From the NCBI GenBank assembly GCA_035222895.1, contig JAVYIG010006823.1, forward strand, positions 47,281 to 111,280: 64,000 nucleotides of DNA, given 5' to 3'. The notes under the pieces were generated by a model, which was not told the DNA's origin, did not search any database, and saw only the letters and a program-made list of their open reading frames with translations. Position numbers and translations under genes: made by a program. Origin of the DNA: Strongylocentrotus droebachiensis (Eukaryota > Echinodermata > Echinoidea > Camarodonta > Strongylocentrotidae). Below are positions 29,327 to 42,027 of the stretch, in pieces. Position 1 is the stretch's first letter, and each line of letters opens with the position of its first letter.

Positions 29327-32300
29327 CAGGTGGGCTGTATAATAATACAGATCACCTTATGTTTTCGTAAGAGCTTTTCTTGTTAGCACGATAACTTGAA
29401 AATGGCTCAATCAAATGCCTTGAAATTTGGCACACATATGTATAGCCATATGGAAAGAGCACAATAAGGTTCCAACCTTGACCTTGACTGATGACGTAAT
29501 CTAGGCGCCATTTTGTGAAAATCAACTCATGATCATATCTTCGTAACGGAAAGACATTTCTCATCCATATTTACCAGGATCAAGGTCAATATCGGTCCAG
29601 TCAATTTCAGGTCAAAAAACGCGCGCGTACGCCATTATTAACAATAGCATTTCATAAAGAAAATAAAGAAACGCGCACACGCAAATGCGCGCGCGTTTTC
29701 GTTTGTCACGGCCGAACGCAAAATAATTCCTCCTAGATTTTTTTTGACACAGTATTCCTCATGTTTTTCCGAACAATTTGATACCATGTTTATCTCTTTA
29801 TGACCATTAATAAGGGAATGAGCGTCCGTTCAAGATAAATGTCCGTGCGCGCGAGCTCTTGTAATACATAGCAATATATGGGCAACAACATGCCTATCCA
29901 AAACCCTTATGGCTCTTTGGGATGGACGGGAACCCTCAATTTTGTTTCATATTCGGATAGAGTATGAGTCGGAGATGTGATTTCATGTCTCATTTGGCCA
30001 TTAAGTATATCGTGTCATCATCGTATTGACCTTGAGACTCAAAATACGAATTTGCATATTATGACGTCAGTATATTTATGGAAAAATTGATTGTATCTCT
30101 GTAAATATTGATTGATTCTCCTCTTAATGGTGGTACCTTGTGGTTGAGGCAATTGCCTACAAGTTCACTACACATTATTTTTCATTTTGATGACGTCGTC
30201 ATAGTGAAAATTGCCGATTAAAGGTAACTTGACAGATTTTCTTCATTTGCGTGTTAAGCCTATGGGAGGTGCCAATTTAGTTCAAATCATGGATCTACAT
30301 GACATTAATCTTTGAGCCCTATCTAGCTTATTTGGGCTCTATGTTCTCCCAAATTTGGGTATGTGATAGCTGAGACTATGGGCTATAAAAGTTGTGTCTT
30401 TTGTTTTTTAATCAGATGTTGGGATCACGTCAAAATTTTCAATTGAAAGTTGAAATTGCAAATTTCTGTAGAACTTTGCGTAGTTAGTAATACGTTATTA
30501 CCTATGGGTTGACGTCACGATTTCTCTTTATCAGGTGGGCTGTATTATAATACAGATCACCTTATGTTTTCGTAGAGCTTTTCTTGTTAGCACGATAACT
30601 TGAAATGGCTCAATCAAATGCCTTGCAATTTGGCACACATATGTATAGCCATATGGAAAGAGCACAATAAGGTTTTCAACCTTGACCTTGACTGATGACG
30701 TAATCTAGGCGCCATTTTGTGAAAATCAACTCATGATCATATCTTCGTAACGGAAAGACATTTCTCATCCATATTTACCAGGATCAAGGTCAATATCGGT
30801 CCAGTCAATTTCAGGTCAAAAAAACGCGCGCGTACGCCATTATTAACAATAGCATTTCATAAGAAAATAAAGAAACGCGCACACGCAAATGCGCGCGCGT
30901 TTTCGTTTGTCACGGCCGAACGCAAAATAATTCCTCCTAGATTTTTTTGACACAGTATTCCTCATGTTTTTCCGAACAATTTGATACCATGTTTATCTCT
31001 TTATGACCATTAATAAGGGAATGAGCGTCCGTTCAAGATAAATGTCCCGCGCGCGAGCTCTTGTAATACATAGCATATATGGGCAACAACATGCCTATCC
31101 AAAACCCTTATGGCTCTTTGGGATGGACGGGAACCCTCAATTTTGTTTCATATTCGGATAGAGTATGAGTCGGAGATGTGATTTCATGTCTCATTTGGCC
31201 ATTAAGTATATCGTGTCATCATCGTATTGACCTTGGAACTCAAAATACGAATTTGCATATTATGACGTCAGTATATTTATGGAAAATTGATTGTATCTCT
31301 GTAAATATTGATTGATTCTCCTCTTAATGGTGGTACTTGTGGTTGAGGCAATTGCCTACAAGTTCACTACACATTATTTTTCATTTTGATGACGTCGTCA
31401 TAGTGAAAATTGCGATTAAAGGTAACTTGACAGATTTTCTTCATTTGCGTGTTAAGCCTATGGGAGGTGCCAATTTAGTTCAAATCATGGATCTACATGA
31501 CATTAATCTTTGAGCACTATCTAGCTTATTTGGGCTCTATGTTCCTCCCAAATTTGGGTATGTGATAGCTGAGACTATGGGCTATAAAAGTTGTGTCTTT
31601 GTTTTTTAATCAGATGTTGGGATCACGTCAAAATTTTCAATTGAAAGTTGAAATTGCAAATTTCTGTAGAACTTTGCGTAGTTAGTAATACGTTATTACC
31701 TATGGGTGACGTCACGATTTCTCTTTATCAGGTGGGCTGTATAATAATACAGTATCACCTTATGTTTTCGTAAGAGCTTTTCTTGTTAGCACGATAACTT
31801 GAAAATGGCTCAATCAAATGCCTTGAAATTTGGCACACATATGTATAGCCATATGGAAAGAGCACAATAAGGTTTCCAAACCTTGACCTTGACTGATGAC
31901 GTAATCTAGGCGCCATTTTGTGAAAATCAACTCATGATCATATCTTCGTAACGGAAAGACATTTCTCATCCATATTTACCAGGATCAAGGTCAATATTCG
32001 GTCCAGTCAATTTCAGGTCAAAAAACGCGCGCGTACGCCATTATTAACAATAGCATTTCATAAAGAAAATAAAGAAACGCGCACACGCAAATGCGCGCGC
32101 GTTTTCGTTTGTCACGGCCGAACGCAAAATAATTCCTCCTAGATTTTTTTTGACACAGTATTCCCTCATGTTTTTCCGAACAATTTGATACCATGTTTAT
32201 CTCTTTATGACCATTAATAAGGGAATGAGCGTCCGTTCAAGATAAATGTCCGTGCGCGCGAGCTCTTGTAATACATAGCATATATGGGCAACAACATGCC

Positions 32301-32330
32301 TATCCAAAACCCTTATGGAATTTGGATGGA
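29327..32330. repeat. Indel-rich terminal B2 units
   Basis: Units at 29327, 30532 and 31729 differ from the preceding near-identical units mainly by single-base gains and losses, many in short homopolymers. Examples are 'aaggttccaacc' (one T lost), 'ttgccgatt', 'gggttgacg', 'cgtagagc', 'gaaatggct', a gained A before the CG block, and 'ccaaacc'. The pattern looks more like uncorrected consensus error than neutral divergence, though real decay at the array edge is possible. Confidence 0.75.
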
Positions 32331-35300
32331 CGGCCCTCATGTCAGAAATTTCATAATATGCGTGTTATGCCCATAGAAGGTGAATTTCGTTCACGTCATG
32401 AATCTACATGATATTGTTTTATAAGAATTTTAAAGCAGTATCTCGCTTCTTTTCTCTCTGTTTTGTCTCAAATTTTAGTTGACCAGCCACCTATACTTGT
32501 TCCAAACAAGTATTACATGTCTAGTTTATTATTATTTATTTATTTTTCTTATTTTGAACCACTTTTTTGTTAACAAGATAACTTTGAAATGGTTCAACCA
32601 AATATCTTAAATTTGGCACACATATGTATAGGCACATGGACAAACCAAGGTAACGTTTTCAACCTTGACCTTGACTGATGACGTCATCTAGGCGCCATTT
32701 TGTGAAATTTTCTGAAATCATCTCATGATCATATCTTCATAACCAAAGGTCATTTCTCATTCATATTTATCATGATTAAGTTCAATATCAGTCCGGTTAA
32801 TTTCAGGTCAAAAAAACGCGCGCGTGCGCGTACGTCCGCGCGTCAGTGCGCGCGCAAAATTTTAAATGCTCAAAATCGTCTAAAATTTATTTTGCATACG
32901 TTTCAGGTCATATTAAGCATTTTATAAAAAATCGGGCGTACGAGCATGCGCGTGCGTTTTCGCGCGTAACACCATTACAAAACATAGAATCGCCATTTTT
33001 TTTTCTTTCATGATATTTCTCATATTTTTTCAAGGAATTTGATACCATGTTTATCTCTTTATGACCATTATTAACAAGATGAGCGTAAATTCAAGATAAA
33101 TGTCAGTGCGCGCGAGGTCTTTTAATACATAGCATATATGGGCAAAAACATGCCTATACAAAATCCGTTATAGCTCTTTGGAATGCACCGGGATCCTCAA
33201 TTTTTTTTCATATTTAGATAGAGTATGAGTTGGAAATATGATTCCATGTCTCATTTGGCCATTAAGTGTATCGCTACATCATCACAATGGCCTTGGAACT
33301 CAAAATACGAATTTGCATATTATGACGTCAGCATATTTATGTAAAATTGATTGTATCTCTGTAAATATTGATCAATTTTCTTCAAAATGTCGATATGTTG
33401 TAGCTATGACAATTCTCTACAAGCGCGGTAATAACCATTTTTCATTTTGATGACGTCATCATAGTGAAAATTTTGATTAAAGGCCTCATGTCAAAAACTT
33501 CATAATTTGCGTGTTATGCCTATAGAAGGTGAATTTAGTTCACGTTATGAATCTACATGATAATGTCTTTTAAGAATTTGTAAGCAGTATGTCGCTCATT
33601 TTTGCTCTATTTTGTCTCAAATGTTAGTTGACCAGCCCACCTATACTTGTTCCAAACAAGTATTATCAGGTGGGCTGTATCTAATACAGACCACCTTATA
33701 TTTTTGTTAAAATTGCCTTTATTTATTTATTTATTATTTATCAGGTTGGCTGTATCTAATACAGACCACCTTATATTTTTGTTAAAATTGCCTTTATTTA
33801 TTTATTTATTATTTATTATTTATTTATTTTTCTTAATTCTTGCCACTTTTTTGTTAGCACGATAACTTTGAAATGGTTCAATCAAATGCTTTGATATTTG
33901 ACACACATATGTATAGGCATATGGACAAGACACGGTAAGGTTTTCAACCTTGACCTTGACTGATGACGTCATCTAGGCGCCATTTTGTGAAATTTTCTGA
34001 AAATCATCTCATGATCATATCTTCATAACCAAAAGGTATTTTTCATTCATATTTATCATGATTAAGGTTAATATCAGTCCGGTGAATTTCAGGTCAAAAA
34101 AACGCGCGCGTGCGCGTACGTCCGCGCGTCAGTGCGCGCGCAAAATTTTTAAATGCTCAAAATCGTCTCAAATTTATTTTGCATACGTTTCAGGTCATAT
34201 TAAGCATTTTATAAAAAATCGCGCGTACGAGCATGCGCGCGCGTTTTCGCGCGTAACACCACTACAAAACATAGAATCGCCATTTTTTTTTCTTTCATGA
34301 TATTTCTCATATTTTTTCAAGGAATTTGATACCATGTTTATCTCTTTATGACCATTATTAACAAGATGAGCGTAAATTAAAGATAAATGCCAGTGCGCGC
34401 GAGCTCTTGTAATACATAACATACATGGGCAAAAAAATAACTATACACAATCCATTATAGCTCTTTGGGATGCACCTAGACCCCAATTCTGTTTTAATAT
34501 TTGAAAAGAGTATATGTCAGAAATATGATTTCATGTCTCATTTGGCCATGAAGTGTATCGTGACATCATCTTAATGGCCTTGGAACTCAAATTACGAATT
34601 TGCATATTATGACGTCAGCATATTTATGGAAAATTGATTGTATCTCTGTATATATTGATTGATTTTCTTCAAAATTTCAATATGTTGTAGCTAAGATAAT
34701 TCTCTACAAGTTCAATAAAAACCGTTTTTCATTTTGATGACGTCATCAGAGTGAAAATTTTGATTGAAGGCCTCATGTCAGAAATTTCATAATTTGCGTG
34801 TTATGACTATAGAAGGTGAATTTCGTTCATGTAATGAATCTACATGATAGTGTTTTTTAAGAATTTTCAAGCAGCATCTCGCTTAATTTTGCTCTATTTT
34901 GTTTTCAAATTTAAGTTGACCAGCCCACCTATACTTGTTCCAAACAAGTATTATGTCTAGTTATTTATTTATTTTTCTTAATTCTTGCCACTTTTTTGTT
35001 AGCAAGATAACTTTGAAATGGTTCAATCAAATGCTTTGATATTTGACACACATATGTATAGGCATATGGACAAGACACGGTAAGGTTTTCAACCTTGACC
35101 TTGACTGATGACGTCATATAGGCGCCATTTTGTGAAATTTTCTGAAAATCATCTCATGATCATATCTTCATAACCAAAAGGTATTTTTCATTCATATTTA
35201 TCATGATTAAGGTTAATATCAGTCCGGTTAATTTCAGGTCACAAAACGCGCGCGTGCGCGTACGTCCGCGCGTCAGTGCGCGCGCAAAATTTTTAAATGC

Positions 35301-38300
35301 TCAAAATCGTCTCAAATTTATTTTGCATACGTTTCAGGTCATATTAAGCATTTTATAAAAAATCGCGCGTACGAGCATGCGCGCGCGTTTTCGCGCGTAA
35401 CACCACTACAAAACATAAAATCGCCATTTTTTTTCTTTCATGATATTTCTCATATTTTTTCAAGGAATTTGATACCATGTTTATCTCTTTATGACCATTA
35501 TTAACAAGATGAGCGTAAATTAAAGATAAATGTCAGTGCGCGCGAGCTCTTGTAATACATAACATACATGGGCAAAAAAATGCCTATACATAATCCATTA
35601 TAGCTCTTTGGGATGCACCTGGACCCCAATTCTGTTTTAATATTTGAAAAGAGTATATGTCAGAAATATGATTTCATGTCTAATTTGGCCATGAAGTGTA
35701 TCGTGACATCATCTTAATAGCCTTGGAACTCAAAATACGAATTTGCATATTATGACGTCAGCATATTTATGGAAAATTGATTGTATCTCTGTATATATTG
35801 ATTGATTTTCTTCAAAATTTCAATATGTTGTAGCTAAGATAATTCTCTACAAGTTCAATAATAATTCTTTTTCATTTTGATGACGTCATCAGAGTGAAAA
35901 TTTTGATTGAAGGCCTCATGTCAGAAATTTCATAATTTGCGTGTTATGACTATAGAAGGTGAATTTCGTTCACGTAATGAATCTACATGATAGTGTTTTT
36001 TAAGAATTTTCAAGCAGTATTCGCTTAATTTTGCTCTATTTTGTTTTCAAATTTAAGTTGACCAGCCCACCTATACTTGTTCCAAACAAGTATTATATGT
36101 CTAGTTTATTATTTATCAGGTGGGCTGTATCTAATACAGACCACCTTATATTTTTGTTAAAATTGCCTTTATTTATTTATTTATTATTTATTATTTATTT
36201 ATTTTTCTTAATTCTTGCCACTTTTTTGTTAGCAAGATAACTTTGAAATGGTTCAATCAAATGCTTTGATATTTGACACACATATGTATAGGCATATGGA
36301 CAAGACACGGTAAGGTTTTCAACCTTGACCTTGACTGATGACGTCATATAGGCGCCATTTTGTGAAATTTTCTGAAAATCATCTCATGATCATATCTTCA
36401 TAACCAAAAGGTATTTTTCATTCATATTTATCATGATTAAGGTTAATATCAGTCCGGTTAATTTCAGGTCACAAAACGCGCGCGTGCGCGTACGTCCGCG
36501 CGTCAGTGCGCGCGCAAAATTTTTAAATGCTCAAAATCGTCTCAAATTTATTTTGCATACGTTTCAGGTCATATTAAGCATTTTATAAAAAATCGCGCGT
36601 ACGAGCATGCGCGCGCGTTTTCGCGCGTAACACCACTACAAAACATAAAATCGCCATTTTTTTTCTTTCATGATATTTCTCATATTTTTTCAAGGAATTT
36701 GATACCATGTTTATCTCTTTATGACCATTATTAACAAGATGAGCGTAAATTAAAGATAAATGTCAGTGCGCGCGAGCTCTTGTAATACATAACATACATG
36801 GGCAAAAAAATGCCTATACATAATCCATTATAGCTCTTTGGGATGCACCTGGACCCCAATTCTGTTTTAATATTTGAAAAGAGTATATGTCAGAAATATG
36901 ATTTCATGTCTAATTTGGCCATGAAGTGTATCGTGACATCATCTTAATAGCCTTGGAACTCAAAATACGAATTTGCATATTATGACGTCAGCATATTTAT
37001 GGAAAATTGATTGTATCTCTGTATATATTGATTGATTTTCTTCAAAATTTCAATATGTTGTAGCTAAGATAATTCTCTACAAGTTCAATAATAACCCTTT
37101 TTCATTTTGATGACGTCATCAGAGTGAAAATTTTGATTGAAGGCCTCATGTCAGAAATTTCATAATTTGCGTGTTATGACTATAGAAGGTGAATTTCGTT
37201 CACGTAATGAATCTACATGATAGTGTTTTTTAAGAATTTTCAAGCAGTATTCGCTTAATTTTGCTCTATTTTGTTTTCAAATTTAAGTTGACCAGCCCAC
37301 CTATACTTGTTCCAAACAAGTATTATATGTCTAGTTATTTATTTATTTTTCTTAATTCTTGCCACTTTTTTGTTAGCAAGATAACTTTGAAATGGTTCAA
37401 TCAAATGCTTTGATATTTGACACACATATGTATAGGCATATGGACAAGACACGGTAAGGTTTTCAACCTTGACCTTGACTGATGACGTCATCTAGGCGCC
37501 ATTTTGTGAAATTTTCTGAAAATCATCTCATGATCATATCTTCATAACCAAAAGGTATTTTTCATTCATATTTATCATGATTAAGGTTAATATCAGTCCG
37601 GTTAATTTCAGGTCAAAAAACGCGCGCGTGCGCGTACGTCCGCGCGTCAGTGCGCGCGCAAAATTTTTAAATGCTCAAAATCGTCTTAAATTTATTTTGC
37701 ATACGTTTCAGGTCATATTAAGCATTTTATAAAAAATCGTGCGTACGAGCATGCGCGCGCGTTTTCGCGCGTAACACCATTAAAAAACATAGAATCGCCA
37801 TTTTTTTTTTCTTTCATGATATTTCTCATATTTTTTCAAGGAATTTGATACCATGTTTATCTCTTTATGACCATTATTAACAAGATGAGCGTAAATTAAA
37901 GATAAATGTCAGTGCGCGCGAGCTCTTGTAATACATAGCATACATGGGCAAAAACATGCCTATACAAAATCCGTTATAGCTCTTTGGAATGCACCGGGAT
38001 CCTCAATTTTTTTTCATATTAAGATAGAGTATGAGTCGGAAATATGATTCCATGTCTCATTTGGCCATGAAGTGTATCGTGACATCATCACAATGGCCTT
38101 GGAACTCAAAATACGAATTTGCATATTATGACGTCAGCATATTTATGTAAAATTGATTGTATCTCTGTAAATATTGATCAATTTTCTTCAAAATTTCGAT
38201 ATGTTGTAGCTAAGACAATTCTCTACAAGCGCAATAATAACCATTTTTCATTTTGATGACGTCATCAGAGTGAAAATTTTGATTAAAGGCCTCATGTCAA

Positions 38301-39618
38301 AAACTACATAATTTGCGTGTTATGCCTATAGAAGGTGAATTTAGTTCACGTTATGAATCTACTTGATAGTGTTTTTTAAGAATTTGTAAGCAGTATGTCG
38401 CTTATTTTTGCTCTATTTTGTCTCAAATGTTAGTTGACCAGCCCACCTATACTTGTTCCAAACAAGTATTATATGTCTAGTTTATTTTTCTTATTTTGAA
38501 CCACTTTTTTGTTAGCAAGATAACTTGACAATGGCTCAATCAAATAACTTGAAATTTGGCACACATATGTATAGGCATATGAACAAAGCAAGGTAAGGTT
38601 TTAAACCTTGACCTTGACTGATGACGTCATCTAGGCGCCATTTTGTGAAATTTTCTAAAAATAAACTCTTGATCATATCTTTATAACCAAAGGTTATTTC
38701 TCATTCATATTTATCATGATCAAGGTCAATATCAGTCCGGTCAATTTCAGGTAAAAAAACGCGCGCATGCGCGTACGTCCGCGCGTCAATGCGCGCGCAA
38801 AATTTTTAAATGCTCAAAATCGTCTCAAATTTTTTTTGCATACGTTTCAGGTCATTTTAAGCATTTTATAAAAAATCGCGCGTAAGAGCATGCGCGCGCG
38901 TTTTCGCGCGTAACACCATTAAAAAACATAGAATCGCCATTTTTTTTTCTTTCATGATATTTCTCATATTTTTTCAAGGAATTTGATTCCATGTTTATCT
39001 CTTTATGACCATTATTAACAAGATGAGCGTAAATTCAAGATAAATGTCAGTGCGCGCGAGGTCTTTTAATACATAGCATATATGGGCAAAAACATGCCTA
39101 TACAAAATCCGTTATAGCTCTTTGGAATGCACCGGGATCCTCAATTTTTTTTCATATTAAGATAGAGTATGAGTCGGAAATATGATTCCATGTCTCATTT
39201 GGCCATTAAGTATATCGTGACATCATCACAATGGCCTTGGAACTCAAAATACGAATTTGCATATTATGACGTCAGCATATTTATGTAAAATTTATTGTAT
39301 CTCTGTAAATATTGATCAATTTTCTTTAAAATTTCGATATGTTGTAGCTAAGACAATTCTCTACAGGCGCAGTAATAACCTCTTTTCATTTTGATGACGT
39401 CATCATAGTGAAAATTTTGATTAAAGGCCTCATGTAAAAAACTTCATAATTTGCGTGTTATGCCTATAGAAGTTGAATTTAGTTCACGTTATGAATCTAC
39501 ATGATATTGTTTTTTAAGAATTTGTAAGCAGTATGTCGCTTATTTTTGCTCTATTTTGTCTCAAATTTTAGTTGACCAGCCCACCTATACTTGTTCCAAA
39601 CAAGTATTATATGTCTAG
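32331..39618. repeat. Right flank of long-unit satellite, A-type units
   Basis: A-type units resume after a junction at 'gatggacgg|ccctcatgtcag'. The tail GACCAG starts at 32481, 33630, 34918, 36060, 37290, 38436 and 39574, spacings of 1138-1288 bp. Longer intervals reflect an extra copy of the ~85-bp palindromic head plus TTTATTTATT spacer; two heads stand side by side at about 33664-33790. The array stops abruptly at 'atgtctag' where a foldback element begins. Confidence 0.9.
34977..37337. repeat. Recently duplicated pair of A units
   Basis: The units beginning near 34977 and 36207 share private variants absent from neighbouring A units: 'gtcatatagg' for 'gtcatctagg', 'ggtcacaaaacg' for 'ggtcaaaaaacg', and 'acataaaatcgcc' for 'acatagaatcgcc'. 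They differ at very few sites, for example 'ataattctttt' versus 'ataaccctttt'. The second copy also has an added palindromic head at about 36117. Confidence 0.75.
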
Positions 39619-40390
39619 TTTCTAATTCGATTTCAGTGATTTACAAATGTTGTGAAATTACATAATTTTTAGTAAATTATACTGTTTTATGAGTTTGTTG
39701 GAAAATGACGAATTCCCAAATTTACAGTCAGGCGAGAAGTATGCTTATTTAGAGGTCTACATGTCAAGGCTCGCGGCACGACGGGGCTCGGGTCCCCCCC
39801 CCCCCCCCCCCACTATTTTGAAAAAGTATATTCAAGAGAAGTAGGGAGAAAGTAAGAAAAATAATTGATGAAGTCTCAAAATATGATCAACTGACCGTAA
39901 TTAAATGACTAAAACCCCTGACTTTTCGGAGGCTTCACCCCCCTTGACCCCACCAAGGGCCGTAAGGCGTGCCCCTGAATGCTTATCTGACCGTTATAAA
40001 ATGCCTAAAAATGCCTGAGTTTCCGGGGTATCAAAATATGCTCATCTGAACGTAATGAATGCCCCGATAGCCCCTGAGTTTCCTGGGGCTCAGCCCCTGG
40101 ACCCCACGCCAATTAGTGACCTACCCGTTTCATTAATAAGGTATCAAAATATGCTCATCTGAATGTAATGAATGCCCATTGCCCCTGAGCTTCCGGGGGC
40201 TCCGCCCCTAGACTCGACACCAATTTATGTTCCGCGAACCTTGACGTGCAGACCTCAAAATAAACATATTTCTCGCCTGACTGTAACTTTCGGAATTCGT
40301 CATTTTCCAACAAACTCATAAAACAGTATAATTTACTAAAAAATTATGTCATTTTACAACATTTGTAAATCACTGAAATCGAATTAGAAA
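39619..40390. mobile_element. Foldback element with ~170-bp inverted arms
   Basis: The left arm starts TTTCTAATTCGATTTCAG at 39619. The right arm ends as its reverse complement at 40390, and the arms stay matched for roughly 170 bp to about 39790 and from about 40215. The interior holds a poly-C tract (39796-39811) and 2-3 copies of a ~120-bp GC-rich satellite unit. The element sits exactly at the end of the A array. No convincing target duplication was found. Confidence 0.8.
39860..40215 (-). repeat. ~120-bp satellite inside the foldback (reverse orientation)
   Basis: The motif 'atatgctcatctga' followed by 'gcccctgagtttcc', 'ggggctcagcccc' and 'ggaccccacgccaatt' repeats two to three times. 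The reverse complement ('gggcggagcccc', 'cagatgagcatat') forms the tandem array at 63560-64000, so both belong to one family in opposite orientation. Confidence 0.75.
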
Positions 40391-41300
40391 TGAACCACTT
40401 AAGGGGGAGGCTGCCCCCTTCGAATTAGTACGCCAGTGGTGTCTAGTAGCGTATCTGGCGCTTGGTCTCGTTTGGGGGAGGCGAGATGAGCGCAAAACCA
40501 TACCTTTTCCCCCTTTTCTTTTCCTCTTACTCTTTATTTTCTTTTCCTCTCTCTCTCGCTCTCTCTCTTTTGCTGAGGGGGGAGGGGGGGTGACAAGGGC
40601 CTTTCGCCCCCGATCCACACCTTGATGGCGGGAAAAATCGCAACTGATCTCCCCTACCTTTCTTCTTCCTCTTTTTTTTCTTTCCCTTTCTCATCTCTTT
40701 CCCTTCCCCTTCCCTTCCTTCTCTCTTTTTAAAGTTTGCTGGGGGAGGGAAAGGCCTTTCGATCACCCCCTACCCGAACCACATGTTGTTGGCTGGATTA
40801 ATTGCATCTGACCCCTCCCTTTCTTTTCACCTTTTTCTTTTCTTCTTTCCCTTTTTGTTCCCTTTAGCTCTCCTCTTTCCTTTTCCCTTCCTACTCTCTT
40901 TTTTGTGTCCCCCCCCCTGAGGATCAACACATTGTTGGCGAGAAAATCGTAACTGATATCCTCCTTCATTACTTTTCTTATTCCTTTCCCCCCTTCTCTT
41001 TGACTCCTCTTCTCCTTTTTTATTTCGCTTTCCTTCCTTCTCTCTTTTTTGGGGGGAGGGGGGGAGGGGGAGGGGGGGAGGGGGGCAACAGCCTCGGAGG
41101 CAAGGCCCTCAGTCGCCCCCCCCCGCTGATCTCTTTTTTTCTCTCTTTTCTTTTCTTCTTCCTCTCCTTTCTTTCCTTTCTCTCCTCTTTCCCCTTCCCT
41201 TCTGTTCCTTCTCTCTCTAGCTCTCTCTCTCTCTCTCTCTCTCTTTTTGGCGGGGGAGGGGGAGACCCCTTCGGCCCTCCCCCTGGATCCGTGCCTGGCC
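40391..41300 (-). repeat. Polypyrimidine minisatellite with poly-G breaks
   Basis: Roughly 200-300 bp modules each consist of a C/T-rich stretch (ctttcc, ctctctct), a G run with 'gctggggg' or 'ggcggggg', and an 'aaggcctttcg'-type motif. The layout resembles the polypurine array at 60850-62390 read from the other strand. The left edge carries 'agtacgccagtg', similar to the right end of the hAT-like element at 54835. Long open frames on either strand are low-complexity artefacts (RE- or LS-rich). Confidence 0.75.
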
Positions 41301-42027
41301 GTGGATGTGTCCCCCATCCAATATGTACTGACCTGAGCAGTTTTGTAATAGCGAACAGGCCCCGTACGTACTGAGCTGAGCAGCTTTGTAACAGCGGACT
41401 TGATTGGTTGCCTTAAAAATCAATTTACGAGCGTACTGCGCATCCGTCTGGAAAAGGGCACACGTGTGCTAACAAACTAGCAGGCGTGTGTTATCGCACC
41501 TTGCACACGTCTGCTAAATAACAGGCGGTGATTGGTCAATTTAGCAGACGTGTGCCGCGTTCCATACGTCTGGGGCACGTGAATAAAGTCACCAACGGCT
41601 TTCCATAAGTGGGAGCCCTGCTTATTAACACGCCATGTATAGACCATACACCCAAAATGCTGTAGGGTGTTCTTAAATAGGGACTTTTAGAATGAGTGGA
41701 CGAGAACACGACGTACGCCGACTGATCATGCGTGTCAACGTACTCAACTGCCCATGTTGACTACAATTAGAAATCATTTAGATTGCACTCGACGATATAC
41801 ATGTATGCAGGAAGTAACACTATGAATTACATGACAGACAAAGAAAGAGGACAAAATATACAGTTCCTCATTCTACCCTCAACAATAGGCCATTTTCTTA
41901 ATGTAACAAAATTTAATGCATAGGTCTTTGTGAAGTGCCTCAATACAAATTATTTCATTCACCTGATAAGAATAGTAGTATTTCAATAGTCAGAATGCAA
42001 CTGCATATATTAAGTGTTGCTAGGAGC
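41301..42027. other. Non-coding interval with a hairpin and a half MITE
   Basis: No gene recognised. Near 41327-41395 there is a diverged direct repeat ('gtactgacctgagcag' / 'gtactgagctgagcag'). A perfect 17-bp inverted repeat, GCACACGTCTGCTAAAT at 41503-41519 with its complement at 41539-41555, encloses a 19-bp loop. From 41690 to about 41890 lies the left half of the TA-flanked MITE complete at 43573-44015. The piece 'ccaaaatgctgtagggtg' near 41662 belongs to the dispersed repeat at 42028. Confidence 0.6.

Larger units (their letters stand above)
11297..32330. repeat. B2 satellite subarray, 17 full units of about 1202 bp plus a partial
   Basis: Starts of CAGGTGGGCTG fall at 11297, 12499, 13701 and so on at exactly 1202-bp intervals to 29327, then at 30532 and 31729 (spacings 1205 and 1197). 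The first 15 units are almost identical. Two linked sites separate them: alpha has 'gtattataatac' with 'aaggttttcaacc', and beta has 'gtataataatac' with 'aaggtttccaacc'. The last unit breaks off near 32330 and rejoins A-type sequence. A 68-codon open frame recurs in each clean unit but is absent from B1 and from the indel-bearing units, so it is not treated as a gene. Confidence 0.95.

Noticed and set aside
121..32330. CRISPR-like array
   Set aside because: Direct repeats of ~1.2 kb without short unique spacers, in an intron-bearing animal genome.
40763..41374. Long open frames (124 and 184 codons) on both strands
   Set aside because: Low-complexity translation of polypyrimidine/polypurine DNA (RE-, SL- and G-rich).
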